Shown: positions 18,522 to 27,980 of the stretch, one piece after another
Position numbering within the stretch: position 1 is the first letter of the stretch
Layout: every line of letters starts with the position of its first letter
Program-made: the position numbers and the translations under genes
DNA from: Pedobacter sp.
Lineage (GTDB): Bacteria; Bacteroidota; Bacteroidia; Sphingobacteriales; Sphingobacteriaceae
DNA: 34,063 nucleotides
Assembly: GCA_031179845.1 (NCBI GenBank)
Contig: JAPSHM010000002.1
Span: forward strand, 1-34,063
Direction of reading: 5' to 3'
The notes under the pieces: model-generated
What the model saw: the letters and a program-made list of their open reading frames with translations, nothing else
Told to the model about the DNA's origin: nothing
Database searches by the model: none

Positions 18522-19211
18522 ATGAACAGAAGAGAAGCGGTAAGAAATGTTGCCTTTTTAATGGGAGGCGCGCTATCGGCAACTACAATCGGAGTATTTC
18601 TGGAGGGTTGCAATTCAACTCCCACTAAAGCTAAAGGCAGTTTATTCACCGAAGAACAACTAAAGCTGATCACGGAAGTAGCAGATATTATTATACCTAC
18701 AACAAAAACGCCGGGGGCGAAAGCCGCAGGTGTAGGACCATTCATTTCGATGATGGTTAAGGACTGCTATCCTGACGATGCACAGAAGGCATTCGTGAAG
18801 GGTCTTGATGATTTGGAAGCGCAATCGAAGGATCAATACAAGAAAAGCTTTTTGGAGCTTACGGTACCACAACGTCAGGAACTACTTGGCAAATTAAGGG
18901 AGGCTACAATTGCAGCAACAAAAGCAGAGCGTGAAAGCCTGAATAAGGTGGAACAGGCCGAACGGGATAAACAGAAGACCAATCCAGACGAAGAAGCAAA
19001 ATCGCAGGTAGAAAACACCGGCAACGTTTCTATATTGCCAAAGGAAAAAGCGAAGACGGAACCCCGCTTCTTTTTGATCATCAGAGACCTTACCTTACTT
19101 GGGTATTTCACCTCGGAAGTTGGCGCCACGCAGGCCTATGCTTACGTGGATATTCCTGGTCGTTATGATGGCTGTGTAGATTTGAAACCTGGTCAGAGAG
19201 TCTGGTCGTAA
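18522..19211 (+). CDS. Gluconate 2-dehydrogenase subunit 3 family protein (small subunit of a GMC dehydrogenase), Tat/lipoprotein-like signal
   Basis: NRREAVRNVAFLMGGALSATTIGVFLEGC signal; FTEEQLKLITEVADIIIPTTKTPGAKAAGVGPFI is typical of this family; next to a GMC gene. Confidence 0.88.
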   Translation: MNRREAVRNVAFLMGGALSATTIGVFLEGCNSTPTKAKGSLFTEEQLKLITEVADIIIPTTKTPGAKAAGVGPFISMMVKDCYPDDAQKAFVKGLDDLEAQSKDQYKKSFLELTVPQRQELLGKLREATIAATKAERESLNKVEQAERDKQKTNPDEEAKSQVENTGNVSILPKEKAKTEPRFFLIIRDLTLLGYFTSEVGATQAYAYVDIPGRYDGCVDLKPGQRVWS

Positions 19212-19230
19212 ACCTTTATATATTTTAAGA

Positions 19231-20934
19231 ATGAGCAATTTAAATGTTAAAGCAACAGCGCAGAATACTTATGACGCAATTGTTGTAGGATCTGGAATCA
19301 GTGGTGGCTGGGCAGCAAAGGAATTAACGGAAAAAGGTTTGAAAGTTTTACTTCTGGAAAGAGGCAGAAACGTTGAACATATAAAAGATTATACCACGGC
19401 CATGAAAAAGCCATGGGAATTCGAACATAGAGGTAAGCTAACGGAAGCACAAAAAGAAGCGCACCCGGTTCAGAAAAGGGATTATCCTTATTCTGAATTC
19501 AATGAAAGCTTTTGGGTGGATGACCATGATTGTCCTTATACCGAAGTGAAACGTTTTGACTGGTACCGCGGGTATCATGTTGGCGGTAAATCATTGATGT
19601 GGGGCAGACAGAGTTACCGTTTCAGCGACTTAAATTTTGAGGACAACCTGAAAGACGGACATGGTGTAGATTGGCCGATCAGATATAAGGACGTTGCCCC
19701 TTGGTATGACTATGTGGAGAAATTTGCAGGGATCAGCGGTAAAGCGGAGAACTGGCCAGCACTTCCCGACGGACAATTTCTTCCGCCGATGGAGTTGAAC
19801 TGTGTTGAAAAGGAAGTTAAGAAACGCATTGAGTCCAAATGGAACAAATCAAGGATCATGACCATTGGCCGTGTGGCCAACCTAACCGTTGAGCATGGTG
19901 GCCGTGGCAAATGTCAGTACCGTAACCTATGTAGCAGAGGATGTCCTTTTGGTGCTTATTTCAGTACGCAATCTTCTACCCTTCCTGCAGCTGTAGCAAC
20001 GGGTAATTTAACTTTACGCCCTTTTTCTATCGTGAACTCTGTCATTTATGATAAAGAAACTCAAAAAGCAAAAGGTGTAGTCGTGATCGATGCTGAAACA
20101 ATGGAAACTACAGAATACTATGCAAAAATCGTATTCGTAAACGGATCAACGTTGGGCACCACTTTCGTGCTGTTAAACTCTGTTTCAGAAGAGTTCCCTA
20201 ATGGACTTGGTAATGGTAGCGGACAGCTTGGACACAACCTGATGGATCACCATTTCCGTGCTGGTGCGAATGGCAGGATCGAAGGGTATGACGATAAATA
20301 TACTTACGGAAAACGAGCCAATGGAATTTATATCCCAAGATACCAAAACATGGGCAATGATAAGCGCGACTACCTGAGGGGCTTCGGTTATCAAGGTGGT
20401 GGAAGCCGTGGAAATTGGCATGCTGATGTTGCTGAACTTGCGTTTGGTGCAGACTTCAAAGACCAAATGACGGTTCCTGGTGCATGGAATATGGGATTAG
20501 GTGGTTTTGGTGAGTCACTTCCTTACTTTGAGAACAAAGTCTTTATTGACAAAAGCAAAAAAGACAAATGGGGACAGCCAGTATTAGCGATAGATTGTGA
20601 GTTTAAAGACAACGAACGTAAAATGCGTGTTGACATGATGAACGATGCAGCCGAAATGTTGGAAGCTTCCGGTGCTAAGGACATCACAACGTTTGACAAT
20701 GGATCTGCTCCGGGAATGGCCATTCATGAAATGGGTACCGCCAGAATGGGCCATGATCCGAAAACCTCTGTACTGAATAAATGGAACCAGATGCATGAAG
20801 TGAAAAATGTATTTGTCACAGATGGATCGTGCATGGGCTCTGCCGCTTGCCAAAATCCATCTTTAACGTATATGGCATTAACTGCCAGAGCGTGCGACTT
20901 TGCGGTAAGTGAATTAAAAAAAGGTAACCTCTAA
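19231..20934 (+). CDS. GMC family FAD-dependent oxidoreductase
   Basis: VVGSGISGGWAAKEL FAD motif, CQYRNLCSRGCPFGAYF cysteine block, C-terminal HEMGTARMGHDPKTSVLN...VTDGSCMGSAACQNPSLTYMALTARA. Confidence 0.95.
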   Translation: MSNLNVKATAQNTYDAIVVGSGISGGWAAKELTEKGLKVLLLERGRNVEHIKDYTTAMKKPWEFEHRGKLTEAQKEAHPVQKRDYPYSEFNESFWVDDHDCPYTEVKRFDWYRGYHVGGKSLMWGRQSYRFSDLNFEDNLKDGHGVDWPIRYKDVAPWYDYVEKFAGISGKAENWPALPDGQFLPPMELNCVEKEVKKRIESKWNKSRIMTIGRVANLTVEHGGRGKCQYRNLCSRGCPFGAYFSTQSSTLPAAVATGNLTLRPFSIVNSVIYDKETQKAKGVVVIDAETMETTEYYAKIVFVNGSTLGTTFVLLNSVSEEFPNGLGNGSGQLGHNLMDHHFRAGANGRIEGYDDKYTYGKRANGIYIPRYQNMGNDKRDYLRGFGYQGGGSRGNWHADVAELAFGADFKDQMTVPGAWNMGLGGFGESLPYFENKVFIDKSKKDKWGQPVLAIDCEFKDNERKMRVDMMNDAAEMLEASGAKDITTFDNGSAPGMAIHEMGTARMGHDPKTSVLNKWNQMHEVKNVFVTDGSCMGSAACQNPSLTYMALTARACDFAVSELKKGNL

Positions 20935-22094
20935 TGGAGAACAGAAAAATCAGAATGGGTATGATCGGCGGCGGCAAAGATGCTTTTATCGGCGCTGTTC
21001 ACCGCATAGCTGCAAATATTGACGGGCAGGTTGAATTCTGCTGCGGCGCATTAAGTATCAATCCGGAAGTTGCGATGGAATCAGGAAAGATTCTGTTCCT
21101 TCCTGAAGACAGGACTTATCTCAATTACGAAGAAATGATCACGCAGGAAAGCAAGTTGCCTGCGGATAAACGGATAGATTTCGTAACGATCGTGACTCCT
21201 AACTTCGCACATTTTGCCCCGGCAATGATGGCCCTGGATCATGGTTTCAATGTTGTGATTGAGAAACCGATTGCCTTATCACTTGAAGAAGCTAAACAGC
21301 TTCAGGAAAAAGTTAAGGAAACGGGTTTGCTTCTGTGCTTAACGCACACTTACTCGGGCTATCCGATGGTTAAACAAGCCAGGCAAATGGTTGCCGCAGG
21401 TCAGCTTGGTGCCATCAGAAAAATCATGGTCGAATATCCGCAAGGATGGTTGAGCACACTTACGGAACGGGAAGGCAACGCGGGTGCAGCCTGGCGTACC
21501 GACCCTGCTAAAAGTGGGAAAAGTGGTGCCATGGGTGATATCGGTACACATGCAGCTCAATTGGCAGAATACATCTCCGGATTAAAAATCACCAGGCTTT
21601 GCGCTGACCTGAACATTGTTGTTCCGGGCCGTGGACTTGACGATGACGGCAACGTCTTGCTTAAGTTCGACAATGGAGCAAATGGAGTTTTAGTCGCCTC
21701 TCAAATTGCTGCGGGTGAGGAGAATGCATTGAAGATCAAAGTATATGGTGAAAAAGGTGGTCTGGAATGGCACCAAATGGAACCAAACACTTTGATGGTA
21801 AAATGGTTGGATCAACCTGCGCAGGTATACCGTGCCGGGCAACCTTATTTGTCTGACATCGCCAAACACAATACGCGGGTACCAGGCGGTCACCCTGAAG
21901 GCTATCTTGAGGCCTTCGCCAATATCTATAGAAACTTTGTTCTGACTTTAAGAACGAAGTTACAGGGAGGAACGCCTACGGAAGCTATGCTTGATTTCCC
22001 AAATGTGGAAGACGGTGTTAGAGGAATGGCATTTATTGAGAACACAGTGGCTTCAAGCCAGTCGGACCAAAAATGGTTTGAATTTAAAATATAA
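20934..22094 (+). CDS. Gfo/Idh/MocA family oxidoreductase (no obvious signal peptide)
   Basis: GMIGGGKDAFIGAVHRIAA, VTIVTPNFAHFAPAMMALDHGFNVVIEKP motifs; ATG overlaps the preceding TAA by 1 nt. Confidence 0.93.
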   Translation: MENRKIRMGMIGGGKDAFIGAVHRIAANIDGQVEFCCGALSINPEVAMESGKILFLPEDRTYLNYEEMITQESKLPADKRIDFVTIVTPNFAHFAPAMMALDHGFNVVIEKPIALSLEEAKQLQEKVKETGLLLCLTHTYSGYPMVKQARQMVAAGQLGAIRKIMVEYPQGWLSTLTEREGNAGAAWRTDPAKSGKSGAMGDIGTHAAQLAEYISGLKITRLCADLNIVVPGRGLDDDGNVLLKFDNGANGVLVASQIAAGEENALKIKVYGEKGGLEWHQMEPNTLMVKWLDQPAQVYRAGQPYLSDIAKHNTRVPGGHPEGYLEAFANIYRNFVLTLRTKLQGGTPTEAMLDFPNVEDGVRGMAFIENTVASSQSDQKWFEFKI

Positions 22095-22100
22095 CGGAAC

Positions 22101-23159
22101 ATGACAACAATTAAAGGGCCTGGGGTCTTTTTAGCTCAATTTATCGGAGACGAAGCACCATTTAATTCCTTAGAAGCAATCTGTGAATGGGCAGCGGGAC
22201 TTGGATTTAAAGGTATTCAGATGCCTACGGTGGACGCGAGATTTATTGACTTGCAGAAAGCTGCAGAAAGCAAAACTTATGCAGATGAGTTAAAAGGAAT
22301 AGTAGCGTCATACGGGTTAGAGATCACTGAGCTTTCAACCCATTTACAAGGACAGCTGGTAGCAGTAAACCCGGCATACGACCTGGCTTTTGATGCTTTT
22401 GCTCCAGACGCTTATAGAAACAACCCTAAGGCAAGAACAGAATGGGCAGTTCAGCAATTGAAATATGCTGCTAAAGCTTCCCAGAACCTGGGATTGAATG
22501 CACATGCCACATTTAGCGGCTCATTATTATGGCACATGTTCCATCCATGGCCTCAGCGTCCGGAAGGATTGGTAGAGGCAGGATTCACTGAATTGGCCAA
22601 AAGATGGATGCCTATTTTGAACGAATTTGAAACCTATGGCGTAGACGTTTGTTATGAGATACATCCGGGAGAAGATCTGTTCGATGGCATCACTTACGAA
22701 ATGTTCCTTGAAAAAGTAAACAATCACCCAAGGGCATGTCTGCTTTACGACCCTTCACATTTTGTATTGCAACAGTTGGATTATATTCAATACATCGACT
22801 TTTACCATGAGCGCATTAAAGCGTTTCATGTGAAGGACTCGGAATTCAATCCTACCGGCAGGCAGGGAACTTTTGGCGGTTACCAGAGCTGGGCAAATCG
22901 GGCTGGAAGATACCGTTCGCCGGGAGATGGACAAGTAGATTTCAAAACCATTTTCAGTAAACTGGCTCAGTACGACTATAGTGGCTGGGCGGTAATGGAA
23001 TGGGAATGCTGCATAAAAGACGCGCAGGTTGGTGCGAAGGAAGGTGCAGAATTTATTACAAAGAACATCATTAAAGTAACAGACCGGGCTTTTGATGATT
23101 TCGCCGCTTCTGGTGGAAATGTCGATTTCAACAATAAGATCTTAGGTTTAACTCAATAA
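22101..23159 (+). CDS. Sugar phosphate isomerase/epimerase (TIM barrel)
   Basis: WAAGLGFKGIQMPTVDARFIDL, YEIHPGEDLFDG, LLYDPSHFVLQ, IKAFHVKDSEF, GDGQVDFKTIF motifs. Confidence 0.92.
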   Translation: MTTIKGPGVFLAQFIGDEAPFNSLEAICEWAAGLGFKGIQMPTVDARFIDLQKAAESKTYADELKGIVASYGLEITELSTHLQGQLVAVNPAYDLAFDAFAPDAYRNNPKARTEWAVQQLKYAAKASQNLGLNAHATFSGSLLWHMFHPWPQRPEGLVEAGFTELAKRWMPILNEFETYGVDVCYEIHPGEDLFDGITYEMFLEKVNNHPRACLLYDPSHFVLQQLDYIQYIDFYHERIKAFHVKDSEFNPTGRQGTFGGYQSWANRAGRYRSPGDGQVDFKTIFSKLAQYDYSGWAVMEWECCIKDAQVGAKEGAEFITKNIIKVTDRAFDDFAASGGNVDFNNKILGLTQ

Positions 23160-23169
23160 ACACACACTC

Positions 23170-23583
23170 ATGAAAAAAACACTAATCATTTTTGGCTGCG
23201 CCCTTTTGGCAATGGCCACCTCCTGCTCAAGCCCGGAAGAACGTAGTTCATCTACTTCTACCACTACGACCGAAACTACTCCAAGTGCAGAAGAAACTAC
23301 TACAGCAACACCGGCTCCTGCGGTTAAGGGAGAAGGAGAAAAACTAATCGCAAAATCTGACTGTATCGGCTGTCACAATAAAGTGCAGAAAGTAATTGGC
23401 CCTGCATATGTTGACATCGCTGCGAAATATCCATTGAATGACGAAAATGTAGATTACCTGGCCGACAAGATCATTAGCGGTGGTAAGGGTGTTTGGGGTG
23501 AAATTCCAATGACCCCACATGCATCTTTAAGCAAAGACGATGCAAAGAAAATGGCCAGCTATATTCTATCTCTTAAAAAATAA
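23170..23583 (+). CDS. Class I c-type cytochrome lipoprotein
   Basis: Lipoprotein signal (MATSCSS), Ser/Thr-rich linker, haem motif CIGCH, distal IPMTPH methionine. Confidence 0.92.
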   Translation: MKKTLIIFGCALLAMATSCSSPEERSSSTSTTTTETTPSAEETTTATPAPAVKGEGEKLIAKSDCIGCHNKVQKVIGPAYVDIAAKYPLNDENVDYLADKIISGGKGVWGEIPMTPHASLSKDDAKKMASYILSLKK

Positions 23584-23600
23584 CCAAACCTAAATAAACC

Positions 23601-25058
23601 ATGGAGGAGATCAACAAAAAACCGGATAGTACGTCCAGGCGTAATTTCCTGAAAAACACAGCTATTGCCGCTTCGGCCTTTATGATTGTACCTCGCCATG
23701 TTCTTGGCGGAAAAGGTTTCTTAGCGCCAAGCGATCGGCTGATCATAGCAGGAATAGGCGCTGGCGGTAAAGGCCAGTCGGACATTGCCATGTTCCACAA
23801 GAGTGGCAAGGCGGACATTGGATTCCTTTGCGATGTGCATGACAGCAGGGCTGCGAACAGTGTAAAAGCTTTCCCTAAAGCAAAATATTACAGAGATTAC
23901 CGCGAAATGTTGGATAAAGAATCCAAAAATTTCGATGCGGTATCGATTTCTACACCGGATCATGGACATGCCGTGCAGGCCATTGCCGCAATGCAATTGG
24001 GCAAGCATGTATATGTTCAAAAGCCGCTAACGCATGACATTTACGAGGCGCGCGCATTAACTGCTGCCGCAGCAAAATATAAGGTAGTTACACAAATGGG
24101 AAACCAGGGTGCATCTAATGATGGCCCGCGTCTCATGAAGGAATGGTACGACGCCGGGTTGATCGGTGATGTGCACACCATTTACGCATGGACCGACAGA
24201 CCGGTTTGGCCGCAAGGCATTCAGTGGTCGGACAATAAAGCTCCGGTTCCGGCTGATCTGGATTGGGATCTATGGCTTGGAACAGCTCCTTACAAAGATT
24301 ACGTGAACAAACTAGTTCCTTTCAACTGGCGCGGCTGGTGGGATTATGGAACAGGTGCATTGGGCGACATGGGCTGCCACCTATTAGAAGCTCCTTTCAG
24401 TGTTTTGAACTTAAAGTATGCTACTGAGGTTCAAGCCAGTGTTGGTTCTGTCTATGTAGATGAATTCAAACGTGGGTATTTCCCGGAAAGCTGTCCCCCA
24501 TCCAGCCATGTTACCCTAAAATTCCCGAAAACGGATAAAACTTTGGGCGACATTACCGTGCATTGGATGGACGGCGGTATTCAACCTGAAAGACCAGAAG
24601 AATTAGGTGCCAATGATGTTTTTGGTGACGGAGGCAATGGAACCTTGTTTGTAGGTACAAAAGGTAAAATGATGGCCGGAACTTACGGGCTCAATCCGCG
24701 TTTAATCCCGCTAAGCAGAAACGAGAACATCAAGGTAGCACAAAAATTTGCGCGAATTCCAAATGGCGCTGATGGGCACTATGCACAATGGGTTGAGGCC
24801 TGTATTGCTGGTTATGGCAAGAAAGAAGTGAGTTCTCCGTTTTCAATTGCAGGTCCGCTAACAGAATCACTATTGATGGCAAATCTTGCGATCAGAGGTA
24901 CAGATGTTCAACGCAAAAACGCGGAAGGAAAAATCAAATATCCTGGAAGGAACATCAAATTACTTTGGGACAATGCCAATATGAGGATCACCAATTTTGA
25001 TGAGGTAAACCAGTTTGTAAAACGTGATTATCGCAAAGGCTGGTCGCTCGGTAGCTAA
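23601..25058 (+). CDS. Gfo/Idh/MocA family oxidoreductase with Tat signal peptide
   Basis: SRRNFLKNTAIAASAFMIVPRHVLGG signal; AGIGAGGKGQSDIAM, VSISTPDHGHAVQAIAAMQLGKHVYVQKPLTHDIYEAR. Confidence 0.95.
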   Translation: MEEINKKPDSTSRRNFLKNTAIAASAFMIVPRHVLGGKGFLAPSDRLIIAGIGAGGKGQSDIAMFHKSGKADIGFLCDVHDSRAANSVKAFPKAKYYRDYREMLDKESKNFDAVSISTPDHGHAVQAIAAMQLGKHVYVQKPLTHDIYEARALTAAAAKYKVVTQMGNQGASNDGPRLMKEWYDAGLIGDVHTIYAWTDRPVWPQGIQWSDNKAPVPADLDWDLWLGTAPYKDYVNKLVPFNWRGWWDYGTGALGDMGCHLLEAPFSVLNLKYATEVQASVGSVYVDEFKRGYFPESCPPSSHVTLKFPKTDKTLGDITVHWMDGGIQPERPEELGANDVFGDGGNGTLFVGTKGKMMAGTYGLNPRLIPLSRNENIKVAQKFARIPNGADGHYAQWVEACIAGYGKKEVSSPFSIAGPLTESLLMANLAIRGTDVQRKNAEGKIKYPGRNIKLLWDNANMRITNFDEVNQFVKRDYRKGWSLGS

Positions 25059-25083
25059 ATAATAAATTAAAATAATGAACAAT

Positions 25084-25123
25084 GGTTAACGAACCAGCTG
25101 TATTTGCAGCTGGTTCGTTAACC
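25084..25123. repeat. Perfect 17-bp inverted repeat in the intergenic region upstream of the DUF1080 gene
   Basis: ggttaacgaaccagctg-TATTTG-cagctggttcgttaacc; no T tract on either side. Confidence 0.9.
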
Positions 25124-25137
25124 GTAATATACAACAT

Positions 25138-25833
25138 ATGAAACAATACATATTTTCAGCGATCATATTAACTGCTGTAATGGCCGGCTGCAATACAAGA
25201 GCCCAAACAGGTGATAAAGGGTTTACAAAGTTATTCGATGGCAAAACCACGGCTGGATGGCATAGTTACGGCAAAGCTGTCGCAGGGTCAAAATGGAAAG
25301 TTGAAGATGGCACCCTGCATTTTGATCCAAAAGGTGATAAAAATGGTGGTGGTGATCTGGTAACGGACAATGAGTACAGTAATTTCCATTTGAAGATCGA
25401 CTGGAAAGTTGCTCCTAAAGCAAATAGCGGAATAATCTATTATGTAAATGAAGATCCTGCTAAATATCAGCAAACCTACAGTACTGGTTTAGAGATGCAG
25501 GTATTGGACGATAAAGGTCATCCTGATGGCAAGATCACCAAACATAATTCCGGTGATTTATACGATATTATTAAAAGCAGCTCAGAAACTGTTAAACCAG
25601 TTGGTGAATGGAATACCGCAGAGATCATCAGTAAGGACGGAAAGCTGGAGCATTACCTCAACGGTGTGAAAGTAGTTTCTACCACGCTTTGGGACGAGAA
25701 CTGGAAAAGCCTTGTTGCAGGAAGCAAATTTGCTGGATGGAAAGATTGGGGTACATTTAAATCTGGTAAGATCGCGCTTCAGGATCATGGAGATGAAGTA
25801 TGGTACCGCAACATCATGATCAAACAGCTCTAA
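25138..25833 (+). CDS. DUF1080 / 3-keto-disaccharide hydrolase domain lipoprotein
   Basis: Lipoprotein signal (VMAGCNTRAQ); FTKLFDGKTTAGWHSYG, KIDWKVAPKANSGIIYYV, TGLEMQVLDDKGHPDG, EWNTAEIISKDGKLEHYLNGVKV. Confidence 0.94.
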   Translation: MKQYIFSAIILTAVMAGCNTRAQTGDKGFTKLFDGKTTAGWHSYGKAVAGSKWKVEDGTLHFDPKGDKNGGGDLVTDNEYSNFHLKIDWKVAPKANSGIIYYVNEDPAKYQQTYSTGLEMQVLDDKGHPDGKITKHNSGDLYDIIKSSSETVKPVGEWNTAEIISKDGKLEHYLNGVKVVSTTLWDENWKSLVAGSKFAGWKDWGTFKSGKIALQDHGDEVWYRNIMIKQL

Positions 25834-25861
25834 ATTACTCTACTCAAATAACTAACCAAAC

Positions 25862-27088
25862 ATGAATTTAAACAACCGCATCAAATTATCAACCATGATG
25901 TTCCTGGAATTTTTCATCTGGGGCGCATGGTTTGTTACGTTGGGCACTTTTCTCGGGAATAACCTGAGTGCAACGGGTGCACAATCTGCATCTGTGTTTT
26001 CAACACAGTCATGGGGCGCTATTATCGCTCCTTTTATTATTGGCTTGATTGCTGATAGGTATTTTAATGCGGAAAGAATCCTGGGTGTATTACATCTGGT
26101 AGGCGCCTTATTGATGTACCAAATGTACAATGCTACAGACATCACGGTATTTTACCCTTATGTTCTTGCCTATATGATTCTGTTTATGCCAACCCTTGCC
26201 TTAGTTAACTCCGTTTCTTTCAATCAGATGAAAGACCCGGAAAAGGAGTTCTCCACCATCAGGGTATGGGGAACTATTGGCTGGATCACTGCAGGTTTGC
26301 TGATCAGTTATGTATTCCACTGGGATAATGAAGGTGCTGTTAAGGAAGGAATGCTGAAAAACACCTTCATGATGGGTGCTGTTGTTTCATTAATATTAGG
26401 CTTATTTAGCTTTATGTTACCTAAAACGCCACCGAAAGTTTCGACTGGAGAAAAGGTAAAATTGTCTGAGATCATTGGCCTGGACGCCTTGAAATTATTG
26501 AAGGACAAAAACTTTGCAATATTCTTTGTTTCCTCAATTCTGATCTGTATTCCGTTGGCTTTTTACTATCAGAACGCCCACCCTTTCTTGTCAAATGTAG
26601 GTATGGACAATCCAACAGGAAAGATGACTATTGGACAGATATCAGAAGTATTGTTCTTGTTGTTACTTCCTTTGTTCTTTACCAAGTTCGGATTTAAGAA
26701 AACAATATTGGTCGGCATGTTAGCCTGGGGAGTGCGTTATGCCCTGTTTGCTTATGGAAATGCGAGCGATCTTAGTTTCATGTTGATCATCGGTATTGCG
26801 CTTCATGGTATCTGCTATGACTTTTTCTTTGTATCGGGACAGATCTATACCAATGCTGCGGCTGGCGAGAAATACAAAAGTTCTGCACAGGGATTGATCA
26901 CGCTTGCCACTTATGGTGTAGGTATGTTGATCGGCTTTGAAGTTGCAGGGATGATCACAGATACTTATAAATTAGCTGACGGCTCTTTCGACTGGAAAAT
27001 GGTTTGGATCATTCCATCGGGAATCGCACTGACAGTCTTCTTATTATTCGCGCTATTTTTTAACGATAAAAAGAAGGTCGAAGCTTAA
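25862..27088 (+). CDS. MFS transporter, nucleoside:H+ symporter-like family
   Basis: Multiple TM segments; MMFLEFFIWGAWFVTLGTFL, STIRVWGTIGWITAGLL motifs. Confidence 0.88.
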   Translation: MNLNNRIKLSTMMFLEFFIWGAWFVTLGTFLGNNLSATGAQSASVFSTQSWGAIIAPFIIGLIADRYFNAERILGVLHLVGALLMYQMYNATDITVFYPYVLAYMILFMPTLALVNSVSFNQMKDPEKEFSTIRVWGTIGWITAGLLISYVFHWDNEGAVKEGMLKNTFMMGAVVSLILGLFSFMLPKTPPKVSTGEKVKLSEIIGLDALKLLKDKNFAIFFVSSILICIPLAFYYQNAHPFLSNVGMDNPTGKMTIGQISEVLFLLLLPLFFTKFGFKKTILVGMLAWGVRYALFAYGNASDLSFMLIIGIALHGICYDFFFVSGQIYTNAAAGEKYKSSAQGLITLATYGVGMLIGFEVAGMITDTYKLADGSFDWKMVWIIPSGIALTVFLLFALFFNDKKKVEA

Positions 27089-27098
27089 TCAAACGAAC

Positions 27099-27980
27099 AT
27101 GAAAAACGAAGTAAGCAGAAGAACTGCACTTAAGAACCTTGTTGCAGGAACAGCCGTCTTGGGTGTATCGGCAGCTATTCCCACTTTCGCTTTGGAACAA
27201 CATACAGATAAAACACTGAAAGGAAATGTCAACCATGCGGTATGCAGGTGGTGTTTTGGTAAGATGGAACTGGATGAATTATGCATTGAAGCAAAAAAAA
27301 TAGGAATTAAAGCGATCGACCTGGTTGGGCCGAAAGACTGGCCAACGTTGAAGAAACACGGATTGGATTCGTCTATGTGCAATGGTGCAGAGATCAACTT
27401 AGTTGACGGTTGGAACGATCCACAATTTCATGCTACGTTGATCAAAAACTATACGGAAATGATCCCTAAAGTTGCAGCGGCTGGTTACAAACAGCTGATC
27501 TGCTTTAGCGGAAACAGACGTGGGAAAGATGATGAAACAGGATTGAAGAACTGTGTTGACGGATTGAAACAGATTATGCCACTTGCTGAAAAGCATGGTG
27601 TAGTATTGGTTATGGAATTGTTGAACAGTAAGATCAATCACAAGGACTATCAATGTGATCATACCGCCTGGGGTGCCGAACTAGCAAAACGTTTGGGCTC
27701 TGAAAACTTCAAATTGTTGTATGATATCTATCATATGCAGATTGATGAGGGCGATGTGATCAATACCATCAAAACCTATCACCAATATATTTCACATTAC
27801 CATACCGCTGGGGTACCCGGTCGGAATGAGATTGACGATACACAGGAACTATTTTATCCAGCCATCATCAAAGCGATCCTTGCTACCGGATTCAAAGGTT
27901 ATGTTGCGCAGGAATTTATTCCTAAATACGCAGACCAGATCAAATCACTAAGAGATGCCGTAAATATTTGCGATGTTTAA
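27099..27980 (+). CDS. Hydroxypyruvate isomerase-like TIM-barrel protein with Tat-type signal
   Basis: SRRTALKNLVAGTAVLGVSAAIPTFA; VCRWCFGKMELDELC, LVMELLNSKINHKDYQCD, LLYDIYHMQIDEGD, YHTAGVPGRNEID. Confidence 0.9.
   Translation: MKNEVSRRTALKNLVAGTAVLGVSAAIPTFALEQHTDKTLKGNVNHAVCRWCFGKMELDELCIEAKKIGIKAIDLVGPKDWPTLKKHGLDSSMCNGAEINLVDGWNDPQFHATLIKNYTEMIPKVAAAGYKQLICFSGNRRGKDDETGLKNCVDGLKQIMPLAEKHGVVLVMELLNSKINHKDYQCDHTAWGAELAKRLGSENFKLLYDIYHMQIDEGDVINTIKTYHQYISHYHTAGVPGRNEIDDTQELFYPAIIKAILATGFKGYVAQEFIPKYADQIKSLRDAVNICDV

Noticed and set aside
23240-23330. Act/Tct-rich low-complexity stretch resembling a short tandem repeat
   Set aside because: Irregular codons encoding a Ser/Thr/Glu/Pro linker in the cytochrome c lipoprotein; no true repeat unit.
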